Assembly: GCF_012034205.1 (NCBI RefSeq)
Contig: NZ_JAATEM010000005.1
Location: forward strand, 124,001 to 188,000
Reading direction: 5' to 3'
DNA: 64,000 nucleotides
Origin: Streptomyces composti
GTDB lineage: Bacteria > Actinomycetota > Actinomycetes > Streptomycetales > Streptomycetaceae
A program made the translations under genes and the position numbers. How positions within the stretch are numbered: position 1 is the stretch's first letter; each line of letters begins with the position of its first letter. A model generated the notes under the pieces. That model was not told the origin of the DNA, did no database searches, and saw nothing but the letters and a program-made list of their open reading frames with translations. This document shows, piece by piece, positions 17,709-26,027 of the stretch.

Positions 17709-19322
17709 TCAGTCGCGCTCGCCGGAGCGCCGGGTCAGCAGGCGCTGTGCCTGCGGCAGTCCCGGGGCGCGGCGGCGGCGCAGCGCGGCGCGTGCGGCGT
17801 TGGCGCCGGCGGCGCCGTGCACACCGCCCCCGGGGTGGGCTCCGGCGGAGGCCAGGTAGAGACCCTTCACCGGGGTCTCGGGGCGGCCGGTGCCGGGGAC
17901 CGGGCGGAAGAGGAGCTGCTGGTGCATGGCGGTGGTGCCGCCGTTGAGGGCGCCGCCGTGCAGATTGCGGTCGAGGGCCTCCAGGTCGGGCGGGGCGAGG
18001 ATGCGGCGGGCCCGGATGCGGGAGCGGAAGCCGGGCGCGAACCGCTCGACCTGGCGCTCGACGCGGTCGGCCATGATCTCCCGTTCCTTGGCGTCCCAGG
18101 TCCCGGTGAGCTGCTCGTCGCCGGCGTCGCCGGTGATGTCGTGCGGCACGTGCGTGTAGGCCCAGGCCGACTCGGTGCCCTCGGGCGAGCGGGACGGGTC
18201 GGAGGTGGTCATCTGGCCGAACAGGCAGAAGGGGCGGTCGGGCACCTGACGCATGGCGATCTGCGCGGCGAAGCGGGTGAGTTCGTCGATGCCGTCGGCG
18301 AGGTGGACGGTGCCGGCGCCCGCGGCCTGCTCGGCCTCCCAGGGCACCGGTGTGTCGAGCGCCCAGTCCACCTTGAAGGTGGCGAAGTCCCACTGGAAGC
18401 GCCGCAGGTCCTCGAGGAGCCGCCCCGGCAGGTGCTCGGGCGCGACGAGCTGCCCGTACAGGGCGGGCACGGAGACGTCGGCCAGGACGGCCCGCCGGGC
18501 GGTGACGGTGCCGCCGGAGGCGGTGCGCACCCCCCGGGCCTGTCCGTCGCGCACCAGGACGCGGGTGACGCGCTGCCCGCAGCGCAGTTCGCCGCCGCGG
18601 GAGCGCAGCCGGCGGACCAGGGCCTCGGTGAGGGCGCCGGAGCCGCCGGCCGGCACCGGGAAGCCGAAGGTCTGCCCGAGCATGGCCATCAGCCAGCCGA
18701 AGCCGCCGCTGCCCGCCGCCTCCGGGGCGAGGTCGGCGTGGAGGGCGTTGCCGGCCAGCAGCAGTCCCCCGCCCTCGCCGCGGAACTCCTCCTCCCCCAT
18801 CCTGCGGACCGGCAGCACCAGGGTGCGGGCCACCCGGAGCCCGCCCGCGGCGCGCAGCCGGAGCGCCAGCCGGGCGGCGGGGCGGACGGGCGGGAACGGG
18901 GTGAACAGCGCGTCGATCACATAGGGCCGCAGGTGCTGCCACATCCGGTACAGCTCGCGCCAGGCGGCGCCGTCGCCCGGTGCGAAGGCCTCCAGGGACG
19001 CGGCGGTGACGTCGATGCGGCGGTCGAGCACCACGCAGCGCCCGTCGGTCAGCGGGTGGGCGAGAACGTGCGGGGCGTGGCTCCAGCGCAGGCCGTGGTC
19101 CTCCAGGCGCATCCCGGTGAGGACCGGGGAGGCGGCGGCGAGCGGGTAGAAGGAGCTGCACAGATCGCTGACGAAGCCGGGGTCGACGCCCCGGTCGTGG
19201 CGTACCGCGCCGCCGGGCTCGGGCTGCTCCTCCAGTACGAGCACGCTCCAGCCGGCGTCGGCGAGGAGGTTCGCCGCCACGAGACCGTTGGGGCCCGCCC
19301 CGATCACCACGGCGTCAGGCAC
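17709..19322 (-). CDS. Phytoene-desaturase-like FAD/NAD(P) oxidoreductase
   Basis: A 537-aa flavoprotein with an N-terminal dinucleotide fold (VVIGAGPNGLVAANLL, residues 5-20) and the C-terminal GLYLASAGAHPGGGVHG motif of the CrtI/carotenoid-isomerase-like family. There is no signal peptide. The family oxidises or isomerises polyene and other hydrophobic substrates. It overlaps the upstream SRPBCC gene by 8 bp, which implies translational coupling. No phytoene synthase or other carotenoid gene is in view, so a carotenoid role is not established. Confidence 0.85.
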   Translation of the reverse strand: MPDAVVIGAGPNGLVAANLLADAGWSVLVLEEQPEPGGAVRHDRGVDPGFVSDLCSSFYPLAAASPVLTGMRLEDHGLRWSHAPHVLAHPLTDGRCVVLDRRIDVTAASLEAFAPGDGAAWRELYRMWQHLRPYVIDALFTPFPPVRPAARLALRLRAAGGLRVARTLVLPVRRMGEEEFRGEGGGLLLAGNALHADLAPEAAGSGGFGWLMAMLGQTFGFPVPAGGSGALTEALVRRLRSRGGELRCGQRVTRVLVRDGQARGVRTASGGTVTARRAVLADVSVPALYGQLVAPEHLPGRLLEDLRRFQWDFATFKVDWALDTPVPWEAEQAAGAGTVHLADGIDELTRFAAQIAMRQVPDRPFCLFGQMTTSDPSRSPEGTESAWAYTHVPHDITGDAGDEQLTGTWDAKEREIMADRVERQVERFAPGFRSRIRARRILAPPDLEALDRNLHGGALNGGTTAMHQQLLFRPVPGTGRPETPVKGLYLASAGAHPGGGVHGAAGANAARAALRRRRAPGLPQAQRLLTRRSGERD

Positions 19323-19821
19323 GGGCGGCTCCCTCTCCCGTGCCCGGCACCACCACCTGCCCGAGCGGGCGGCGGCGTTCCTCCTCGGCGGCCACCTCCT
19401 CGCACAGCTCGGCGAGCCGGGCCAGCATGGCCCGGTGGCGCAGCTGGATGAAGGCGTCCACGGCCACGTTGTGCAGGGTGCCGCCGATGCCGTGCAGCGG
19501 GTGCTCGTCCACGATGACGAGGCAGTGGTTGCCCCAGGGGCGCAGCTCGATCGCGATGCGCGCGGTGCCGAGCATGCCCGCCCGGGCCTCGAGTTCCAGC
19601 TGCTCGCCGTGGACGCAGCGGCGTACGACGGTGGTGTTGGCCAGCTGCACCGGGCCCAGGCGCACCGTGTAGCGGATCGCCGCTCCGAGGTCGGGCCAGT
19701 GGCCGTGCTCCGGTTCCGTGGTCTCGGTGCCCACCACCCACTGGGCGTAGCGGCTGCCGTCCGCGAGGACGGACCAGACGATCTGCGGGCTCGTTCTGAT
19801 CAGCCGATGTCGGACCGCCAC
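19315..19821 (-). CDS. SRPBCC-family ligand-binding protein
   Basis: A 168-aa START/polyketide-cyclase-like fold: an N-terminal VWSVLADGSRYAQWVVG, a central antiparallel sheet and a long C-terminal helix ending in AELCEEVAAEEERRR. These proteins enclose hydrophobic ligands and may act as cyclases or carriers. It is the first gene of the leftward group and is coupled by overlap to the oxidoreductase. The pairing suggests that it presents the hydrophobic substrate to the flavoenzyme; that is inference. Confidence 0.8.
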   Translation of the reverse strand: MAVRHRLIRTSPQIVWSVLADGSRYAQWVVGTETTEPEHGHWPDLGAAIRYTVRLGPVQLANTTVVRRCVHGEQLELEARAGMLGTARIAIELRPWGNHCLVIVDEHPLHGIGGTLHNVAVDAFIQLRHRAMLARLAELCEEVAAEEERRRPLGQVVVPGTGEGAARA

Positions 19822-19938
19822 GACGACCTCCCAATGTCCTTCACGGGGCTCCGGTCAGCACTGAGTGCCCCGTGTGGCGAAGGTCAACCGGAGCCGGCCG
19901 GGGGAACCGGCCGCTCCTCCGTCGTTCCCGCTCCCCCG

Positions 19939-20826
19939 CTAGGCCTCGCTCCCCGGCTGTGCGGCGTCGCGCGGTGGCAGCACCCAGCGGATGCCCGCGG
20001 TGACGGCGGTGCCGAGCGGGCGTACGCACACGCCCTCCGCCGGGGGCAGGCGCGGCACCCGCAGGGCGCGGGTGGCCCAGGCGGGCAGCAGCGACACGGC
20101 GTTGGCGGCCAGCACGCCGTAGGGCAGGCGGGCGATCAGCGGCACGGGCGGGCGGAGCAGCAGGAAGCGTGCCGTGCTGCGGGCTTCCGGGGTGGCGCGC
20201 AGCTCGCCGCGGTAGGCGGCCAGCCTTTCCTCCAGTGCGGCGCGGTCGGTCGGCGGGTCGAGCACGCCGAGTGCGGCGCCCACCCGGGCCATGTCGGCGA
20301 CGTAGGCGTCGCAGCCCGCGTCGTCCAGGGGGCGTGCGCCGTACCGCTGGTGGGCGCGGAGGAAGCAGTCGACCTCGGCGATGTGCACCCAGCACAGCAG
20401 CCGGGGGTCGTCCGCCCGGTACTCCTGGCCGTCGGCGGTGGTGCCGCGGACCGTGCGGTGCACGGCCCTGACCCGGTCGACGGCCTGCTGGGCGGCGCCT
20501 GCGGTGCCGTAGGTGGTGACGGCGAGGAAGGTGCTGGTCCGCTGCAGCCGTCCCCAGGGGTCGCCGCGGAAGCCGGAGTGGCCGGCGACGGCGGCCATGG
20601 CGAGCGGGTGGAGCGACTGCAGCAGCAGGGCGGCCAGGCCGCCGATGAACATGGAGGCGTCGCCGTGCACGCGCCTGACCGGCCGGTCCGGTCCGAACCA
20701 GCGCGGGCCGGGCGTGCCGTGGATCCGCTCGCGGTTGAGCCGGCCGTCCGGTCCGGCGACTCGGGTGAGGATCGCGCCGCCGATGCGGTCGCGCAGCGCC
20801 GAGCTGCCGTCCGAGAGGACTCCCAT
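19939..20826 (-). CDS. Oxygenase MpaB/DUF2236-family protein
   Basis: A 295-aa helical protein. Family features are VHGDASMFIGGLAALLLQSLHP near residue 55, AGHSGFRGDPWGRLQRT next to it, and WVHIAEVDCFLRAH in the middle, which carry the conserved His residues of MpaB/latex-clearing-like proteins (putative heme ligands). Members oxidatively cleave or oxygenate hydrophobic substrates. The ATG at 20826 has a CGGAGGGA box. A longer frame to 20934 has no support. It lies upstream of the SRPBCC group on the same strand and may feed the same pathway. Confidence 0.75.
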   Translation of the reverse strand: MGVLSDGSSALRDRIGGAILTRVAGPDGRLNRERIHGTPGPRWFGPDRPVRRVHGDASMFIGGLAALLLQSLHPLAMAAVAGHSGFRGDPWGRLQRTSTFLAVTTYGTAGAAQQAVDRVRAVHRTVRGTTADGQEYRADDPRLLCWVHIAEVDCFLRAHQRYGARPLDDAGCDAYVADMARVGAALGVLDPPTDRAALEERLAAYRGELRATPEARSTARFLLLRPPVPLIARLPYGVLAANAVSLLPAWATRALRVPRLPPAEGVCVRPLGTAVTAGIRWVLPPRDAAQPGSEA

Positions 20827-20979
20827 CGCTCCCTCCGCTTCCCGCGTCCCCGCGTGCGTGCGCCCCGCACGGCCCTTCCTGAGCCGACGGGCGCGACCTC
20901 CCGGGACGCGCGGCTGCCTGCCTGGTGCCTCCACGGCTACGTCTGCCCCGCCCCTGTCTCCGCCACGCGGCCCGGGGGC

Positions 20980-21246
20980 TCAGGGGATGTCGCCGCGCCA
21001 CTCGAACACCCGCTCGCCGGTGCCGCGTGGTGCGTAGACCGCGCGGCCGCCCGCCCCGTAGCGGCCTATCTCGGTGCGCAGGCGGACACCCTCCTCGCGT
21101 TCCGCCCGCGGCAGATCGGTGACGTCCAGCAGCAGGCCGTCCAGCGGACCGCCCACCAGCTCGACGTACGCGCGCCCCTCGCGCGGTCCGGGATCGTCGT
21201 GGTCCGCCCCGTAGACCCGGCCGCGCATGAACTCCAGTTCGTCCAT
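20980..21246 (-). CDS. Small conserved protein (88 aa), unknown function
   Basis: An acidic, probably beta-rich 88-aa protein with VELVGGPLDGLLLDVTD in the middle and GRAVYAPRGTGERVFEW at the end. The GGPLDG-YAPR pattern recurs in small actinobacterial proteins of unknown role. Codon use supports it as real. No partners are evident; CsbD lies 120 bp upstream on the same strand. Confidence 0.6.
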   Translation of the reverse strand: MDELEFMRGRVYGADHDDPGPREGRAYVELVGGPLDGLLLDVTDLPRAEREEGVRLRTEIGRYGAGGRAVYAPRGTGERVFEWRGDIP

Positions 21247-21365
21247 ACCGGCAGGGTGGCATCCGGCACTGACAACGCATCCGGCACCGGCAGCGGGCGG
21301 GGCCCCGCCTCGCGGAGCCCCGCCCGGTCGACCGTCCCCGGCGGGCGGGAAACGCGCTCGGATCC

Positions 21366-21539
21366 TCAGTGCCTGAAGACGTCCTTGGTCTTCTCCTTCG
21401 CCTGCCGTGCGTCGCCCTTGGACTGCTCGGCGCGGCCCTCGGCCTCGAGCCCCTCATTGCCCATGACGCGGCCCGCCGCCTCCTTGAGCTTGCCCTTGGC
21501 CTGCTCCGTCTTCGCCTTGGCCTTCTGCTCCTCAGCCAC
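21366..21539 (-). CDS. CsbD-like general stress protein
   Basis: A 57-aa, highly charged protein beginning MAEEQKAKAKTEQAKGKLKE and containing AAGRVMGNEGLEAEGRAEQ, the classic CsbD signature. CsbD is a small hydrophilic protein induced through general-stress sigma factors. The start is a GTG at 21539 with GGGAG upstream. It is divergent from the GAF-ANTAR gene; I could not identify a clear SigB-type promoter. Confidence 0.85.
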   Translation of the reverse strand: MAEEQKAKAKTEQAKGKLKEAAGRVMGNEGLEAEGRAEQSKGDARQAKEKTKDVFRH

Positions 21540-21693
21540 CGTGTCTCACTCCCAGTCGCGCAGTCGATCAGTGTCCGTGACAAGCGGGTGGCCGCCGAGG
21601 CTCAGCTCAAACCTCACGCGAAGGCGGGTGCGTGATCTCCGGGCGTGCCACCATGGGACGGGGGACGGACCGGAGCGGCCGGGAAGGCGGACC

Positions 21694-22386
21694 GTGGACT
21701 GGCGGGGTTTCGCACAGCAGATGGCGTCCCTGGCGCGTGACCTGCTGGCCGAGCACACCCTCGACGACACGCTCAAGCAGATCACCTCCTCGGCGGTGGA
21801 CCTCGTGGACGGCTGCGACGCCGCCGGGATCCTGGTGCTCCAGGGCCGGCGGGTGATGTCGCTGGCGCCGACGGACGAGATGGTCGCCGAGAGCGACCGC
21901 CTCCAGGAGCGGCTCCAGGAGGGGCCCTGCTTCGACGTGGCCCGGCCGGAGAGCGGCGAGCAGGTGTTCCGCATCGTCGACTTCACGGCGGGCGACGACC
22001 GGTGGCCGGTGTATGTGCCGCGGGCCGCCCGGCTGGGCGTGGGCAGCATGATGGGGCTCCTGCTGTACACGCGGGAGGAGGAGCTGGGCGCGCTCAACAT
22101 GTACTCCCGCAAGCCCGGCGTGTTCACCGAGGACAGCGAGACCGCGGGCTGGCTGCTGGCCTCGCACGCGGCGGTCGCCTTCGCCACCGCCCGGTCCGGC
22201 GCGCAGCTGCAGGAGGCCATCGCGACCCGGCATCTGATCGGCGAGGCGATGGGCATCCTCATGGGCCGCCATCACATCAGCGAGGACCAGGCCTTCGAGA
22301 TCCTGCGCGTGCACTCGCAGCGCACCAACACCAAGCTCCGCGAGGTGGCCCGGCAGATCTGCGAGACCGGCGCAGCGCCCGGCTGA
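21694..22386 (+). CDS. GAF- and ANTAR-domain response protein
   Basis: A 230-aa cytoplasmic protein with an N-terminal GAF domain (residues about 15-150) and a C-terminal ANTAR RNA-binding domain (about 160-225) with the typical RHLIGEAMGILMGRH and SQRTNTKLREVARQI helices. ANTAR proteins bind paired hairpins in nascent RNA and cause antitermination; here the GAF domain would provide the signal. The GTG at 21694 is chosen because it begins the usual DWRGFAQQM N-terminus; a GGGAAGG box precedes it. Its RNA targets are not visible in the window. Confidence 0.88.
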   Translation: MDWRGFAQQMASLARDLLAEHTLDDTLKQITSSAVDLVDGCDAAGILVLQGRRVMSLAPTDEMVAESDRLQERLQEGPCFDVARPESGEQVFRIVDFTAGDDRWPVYVPRAARLGVGSMMGLLLYTREEELGALNMYSRKPGVFTEDSETAGWLLASHAAVAFATARSGAQLQEAIATRHLIGEAMGILMGRHHISEDQAFEILRVHSQRTNTKLREVARQICETGAAPG

Positions 22387-22556
22387 GCGCACCCCGCGGC
22401 ACAGACCGGTCCCGGGTGGCCCCGGGGGCCGGCGGGCGCCGGCACCGGACGCCTCCGTACGCACCGTACGCATGGGACGCACCGGACGCCCTCGTACGCA
22501 CCGGCGGGCGCCCGCCCCGTGAGCGGGCCGGGCGCCCGTGCGGCACCGGGGACGGC
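22387..22556. other. Convergent intergenic region with GTACGCACCG repeats
   Basis: Between the stops of the ANTAR and AMIN-like genes. GTACGCACCG occurs at about 22458 and 22494, with related GACGCACCGGACGCC between them. CCCCGGGGGCCGG and GGGCGCCCGCCC segments could form bidirectional terminator hairpins. Confidence 0.4.
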
Positions 22557-23135
22557 TCAGCGGGCGCCGGTCCAGTCGTGGGCCACGTCGATCACGACGC
22601 GGTCGGTCAGCTGCAGCACCCGGAACGGCAGGCGGGCGCGGACGCCGAGGCCGATCTGGGTGTCGCCCTCGAAGCTGCCCGCGAAGCGGGCGTCGCGGAA
22701 GGTGCGGTACCCGGCGAGGTCGACGTCCGGGAGCGGGCGTCCGGCGCGTGCGGGATAGGTGGCCGCGCCGGTCCCTGGGTCGTAGGCGGGCGCGTGCACC
22801 CGCACCTCGAGGACCGCGCCGCCTGCGACCGGGATGTGCCGGCCCGAGCCGTCCTGGTGGAGACGGTCGACGTAGCGGACGGAGTACCCGACGTCCCGGC
22901 CCGCGCCGGGCAGGTCGACGACCATCCGGTCGTAGCAGTCGTGCCGCCCGGTCCTGACGTCCCGCACCGGCGTGGTGGTGGAGGTGGTGCCGGTCTTGGG
23001 GAGACTGCCCCAGCCGGTGGGGCAGGCCGTCGCGCTCATGGGCGCGGACTGGGCGGCGACGGCCGGGACCGCCGCGGTCCCCAGCGTGGCGCCGACGAGC
23101 ACAAGAGTCGCGCAGATCGTTCTGGTTCGTATCAT
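22557..23135 (-). CDS. Secreted AMIN-like domain protein
   Basis: A 192-aa exported protein. The Sec signal peptide spans residues 1-28 (TLVLVGATLGTAAVPAVA). The rest is a beta-rich domain with CPTGWGSLPKT and two further segments typical of the actinobacterial AMIN-like domain (HDCYDRMVVDLPG; VRYVDRLHQDG). It has two Cys that could form a disulphide. AMIN domains bind cell-wall polymers or target envelope machines. The start at 23135 gives the signal peptide. Two perfect palindromes lie 25-54 bases upstream. Confidence 0.75.
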   Translation of the reverse strand: MIRTRTICATLVLVGATLGTAAVPAVAAQSAPMSATACPTGWGSLPKTGTTSTTTPVRDVRTGRHDCYDRMVVDLPGAGRDVGYSVRYVDRLHQDGSGRHIPVAGGAVLEVRVHAPAYDPGTGAATYPARAGRPLPDVDLAGYRTFRDARFAGSFEGDTQIGLGVRARLPFRVLQLTDRVVIDVAHDWTGAR

Positions 23136-23159
23136 TTTCGCCCCCGAGGTCGGCATCTG

Positions 23160-23189
23160 CCTGATATCAGGCGAGTGCCTGATATCAGG
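23160..23189. promoter_or_regulatory. Two identical 12-bp palindromes, CCTGATATCAGG
   Basis: Perfect palindromes at 23160-23171 and 23178-23189 are separated by 6 bases, so their centres are 18 bp apart. They lie 25-54 bases before the AMIN-like start codon. On the minus strand the proximal TGATAT could itself serve as the -10, with TCACCT 17 bases upstream as a weak -35, so bound protein would block the promoter. No known regulator is matched. Confidence 0.6.
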
Positions 23190-23325
23190 TGAGACGCCCC
23201 ACTGACACCGAAGGTTGCGCCCATCACCGGCCTTGTCGCCGCATCCGCCGCGCCTTTGCGTCACTCATGGCACATCCTGGTGACAAGCGAACGAATCCTG
23301 TGCGTCCGCACCGGGAGGACGCGAG

Positions 23326-25905
23326 ATGGAAGAGGAAGCCGCCGCACCGGACGGAGCGCGGCGGACAGGCAGGGGCGGACGGAGCGCGGAGCGGATCCGG
23401 ACCGGGGAGCCGGCCAGGATCGAGGACGCGCTCGCGGAACCGGTCCTGGCCGCCGTCCGGGCGCTGAACGGGTACGGCGGCCTGGTCTACCTGCGCTCCC
23501 CCGACCGGCGTTCCCTGGTGCTCTGCGTGGTGACCGGAGTGCCGCGCTCGCTGCTGCGGTCCTGGTGGCGGGTTCCGGTGGGCGGGGCGCTGCCGATGTC
23601 CGAGTCCTACCGGAACCGCGAGAGCCTGTGGCTGCCGGACGAGCGGGCGACGATGCTGCGCTTCCCCCAGTTCACCGCCGCGCTGCCGTACCCGTTCGCC
23701 TCCGCCCATCACCCGGTGACCGTGGACGGCGAGGCCGTGGGCGTGCTGGTGGTGCTGCGGTCGGCGTCCCTGGAACCGGTGGCCGCGGAGGAGGTCGACT
23801 TCGCGCTGCGGACCGCCGAGCGGGCCATGGCGCACAGGCTCACCGAGTATCTGCACGGCCTCCCCGCGCCCGCGCACCCGGGCGTCCCGGTGCCGGAGAT
23901 CGAGTACGACGGCCAGCCGGTCAGTGTGCAGCTGCACGCCCCGCCGGCGCGGGCCGTGCGCATCGGCGGTCTCGAGTGGGACCTGGAGAACGATCTGTGG
24001 ACCCTCGACGACGAGGCGCTCGGGCTGCTGGGTCTCGAGGCGTCCGCGTTCGGCGGCACCTCGGCCGAGGTGGAGAGCCGGGTGCGCCCGGAGGACCGGT
24101 ACGAGCTGCGGGCGAGCCGGCGCGCGGCGCTGACCGCCGGCGTCGTCAGGGGGCGGCGGCTGCGGGTGCTGGAGGAACCGTCCGAGGACGGACAGGCCCG
24201 CTACCGTCCGCTCGAGCTGTGGGGGCACGTCCTGCGCTCCCTGCCGTCCCGGCGGCTGTTCATCGGCGCGTTCGTCGACGCCTCCGGGTCGGCCACCGCT
24301 GCCGAGGCCGCCGAGCGGCTGCCCGACGGGCTGTTCTCGCTCGACCAGGACGGCCGGGTGACCTACGTCAACCAGCGCTGTCTGGAGCTGCTGGGGTGCG
24401 AGCGCGAGCAATTGCTCGGCCACTATCCGTGGCATGTGATCACCTGGCTGCGCGACCCGGCCTACGAGGACCGCTACCGGGCGGCGATGCTGTCGCAGCA
24501 GCCGGTGTCGTACCTGGTGCACACCACGGACGGGCCCTGGCTGGGATTCGTGCTGTATCCGGGGGTGCACGGACTGACCGGCCGGGTCTTCACCACCGCG
24601 CCGCCCAGCGCGGCCCGCGCGGGGGGCCGGCCCACGGCGCCGGGTGACCTGGTGGTCCCGGCGGCCGCGGAGCAGGCCGCACCGGCACGGGCGGGCGCGC
24701 TGTACCACGTGGTGCAGATGGCCAGCGTGCTCACCGAGGCGGTGACCGTGCAGGACGTGTGCCGGGCCGTCTCGGAGCAGCTGCTGCCGGCGTTCGGCGC
24801 CCAGGAGCTGGCCCTCTACACGGTCAGCGACGGGCGGATGTACCTGCTGTGGGAGTCGGGCTATCCGGAGGGCTTCCTCGACCGCTTCGAGGGGGTGCCG
24901 CTCGACACCCAGCTGCCCGGTGTGCACGCCCTGACCACCCGGTTCCCGCTCTTCTTCGAGTCGCCCGAGGCGCTGAGCAGCGCCTATCCGGGGATCGCCC
25001 TGGACCGGATGAACTCGTGGTCGTTCCTGCCGCTGATCGCCTCCGGGCACGCGGTGGGCTCCTGCATCCTCGGCTGGGCGGACCGGCACCGCTTCACCCC
25101 CGACGAACGGGCCGCGCTGACCGCGCTGAGCGGGCTGGCCGCCCAGGCGCTGGAGCGGGCCCGGCTCTACGACGACGAGTCGGCCGTGGCCCGCGGGCTG
25201 CAGGAGGGGCTGCTGCCGCACCGGCTGCCCGAGATCGACGGCCTGCGCGCCACCGGCCGCTATCTGCCCGGCACCCGGGGCATGGCCATCGGCGGCGACT
25301 GGTACGACGTGATCCGGACCGGCCGCAAGGTGGCCCTGGTGATCGGGGACGTGGAGGGGCACAGCGTGAGCGCCGCGGCCGTCATGGGGCAGCTGCGCAG
25401 CGCGGTGCACGCCTTCGCCGCCAGCGGGCGCCCGCCGCAGGAGGTCATCACCCACACCAACCGGCTGCTGTCCGAGCTGGAGGCGGACGCGATCGCCACC
25501 TGCTGCTACATCGAGCTCGACCCGGCCAGCGGCCGCGCGCTCGCGGTGCGGGCGGGCCATCCGCCGCCGCTGCTGCGCCACCCCGACGGCCGAGCCGAGG
25601 TCCTCGATCTGGTCGGCGGGGTGATGCTGGGCGTGCAGCCGGAGGCGGTCTACCCGGTCACCGCGCTCAGCCTGGCGCCCGGCAGTGTGCTGGCGCTGTA
25701 CACCGACGGGCTGGTGGAGATGCCGGGCAGCGACATCGAGACCGGCATCGACACGCTGCGCAGCACGCTGGCCGCCGGGGCCCCCGACTCGGTCGAGGAG
25801 CTGGCCGACCAGCTCATCAAGTCGGCGCACCGCACCGAGGACCGGGTGGACGACGTGGCCCTGCTGCTCACCGCGTTCGGCCGCCCCCGGGAGGGGCCGG
25901 GCTGA
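23326..25905 (+). CDS. Multi-sensor SpoIIE-type phosphatase (GAF-PAS-GAF-PP2C)
   Basis: An 859-aa cytoplasmic protein. Order: a GAF-like domain at about 35-175; PAS-like segments at about 205-300 and 315-425 (ending before a Pro/Ala linker; includes GLFSLDQDGRVTYVNQRCLE); a second GAF at about 460-620; and a C-terminal PP2C_SIG domain from 640 to 855 with GGDWYDVI, IGDVEGHS and RVDDVALLL metal-binding signatures. It should dephosphorylate an anti-sigma antagonist in response to small-molecule or redox signals. The ATG at 23326 follows GGGAGGACGCGAG. It is divergent from the AMIN-like gene and upstream of an MMPL transporter. Confidence 0.9.
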   Translation: MEEEAAAPDGARRTGRGGRSAERIRTGEPARIEDALAEPVLAAVRALNGYGGLVYLRSPDRRSLVLCVVTGVPRSLLRSWWRVPVGGALPMSESYRNRESLWLPDERATMLRFPQFTAALPYPFASAHHPVTVDGEAVGVLVVLRSASLEPVAAEEVDFALRTAERAMAHRLTEYLHGLPAPAHPGVPVPEIEYDGQPVSVQLHAPPARAVRIGGLEWDLENDLWTLDDEALGLLGLEASAFGGTSAEVESRVRPEDRYELRASRRAALTAGVVRGRRLRVLEEPSEDGQARYRPLELWGHVLRSLPSRRLFIGAFVDASGSATAAEAAERLPDGLFSLDQDGRVTYVNQRCLELLGCEREQLLGHYPWHVITWLRDPAYEDRYRAAMLSQQPVSYLVHTTDGPWLGFVLYPGVHGLTGRVFTTAPPSAARAGGRPTAPGDLVVPAAAEQAAPARAGALYHVVQMASVLTEAVTVQDVCRAVSEQLLPAFGAQELALYTVSDGRMYLLWESGYPEGFLDRFEGVPLDTQLPGVHALTTRFPLFFESPEALSSAYPGIALDRMNSWSFLPLIASGHAVGSCILGWADRHRFTPDERAALTALSGLAAQALERARLYDDESAVARGLQEGLLPHRLPEIDGLRATGRYLPGTRGMAIGGDWYDVIRTGRKVALVIGDVEGHSVSAAAVMGQLRSAVHAFAASGRPPQEVITHTNRLLSELEADAIATCCYIELDPASGRALAVRAGHPPPLLRHPDGRAEVLDLVGGVMLGVQPEAVYPVTALSLAPGSVLALYTDGLVEMPGSDIETGIDTLRSTLAAGAPDSVEELADQLIKSAHRTEDRVDDVALLLTAFGRPREGPG

Positions 25906-26027
25906 GGCGCGGCCTGGCGACACCCGCCCCCTTCCCGACGGTCTGCCCAAGATGCCGGGATTGCGCCTCGCCCGTGTAATGGAGCCAGAGCCGGGAATCA
26001 CCCGGCGGGCCGGAGGAGAACGGGCCC

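Noticed and set aside
17817..19451. A 544-codon plus-strand frame opposite the CrtI-like oxidoreductase.
   Set aside because: Antisense artefact; the minus-strand product has clear FAD and C-terminal family motifs.
19288..21690. Upstream part of a 1,032-codon plus-strand open frame that ends with the ANTAR protein.
   Set aside because: Only the last 230 codons have recognisable domains; the rest is antisense to the SRPBCC, MpaB and CsbD genes.
23224..26001. A 925-codon minus-strand frame opposite the large SpoIIE phosphatase.
   Set aside because: His/Gln/Arg-rich antisense translation with no domain; the plus strand carries GAF, PAS and PP2C motifs.
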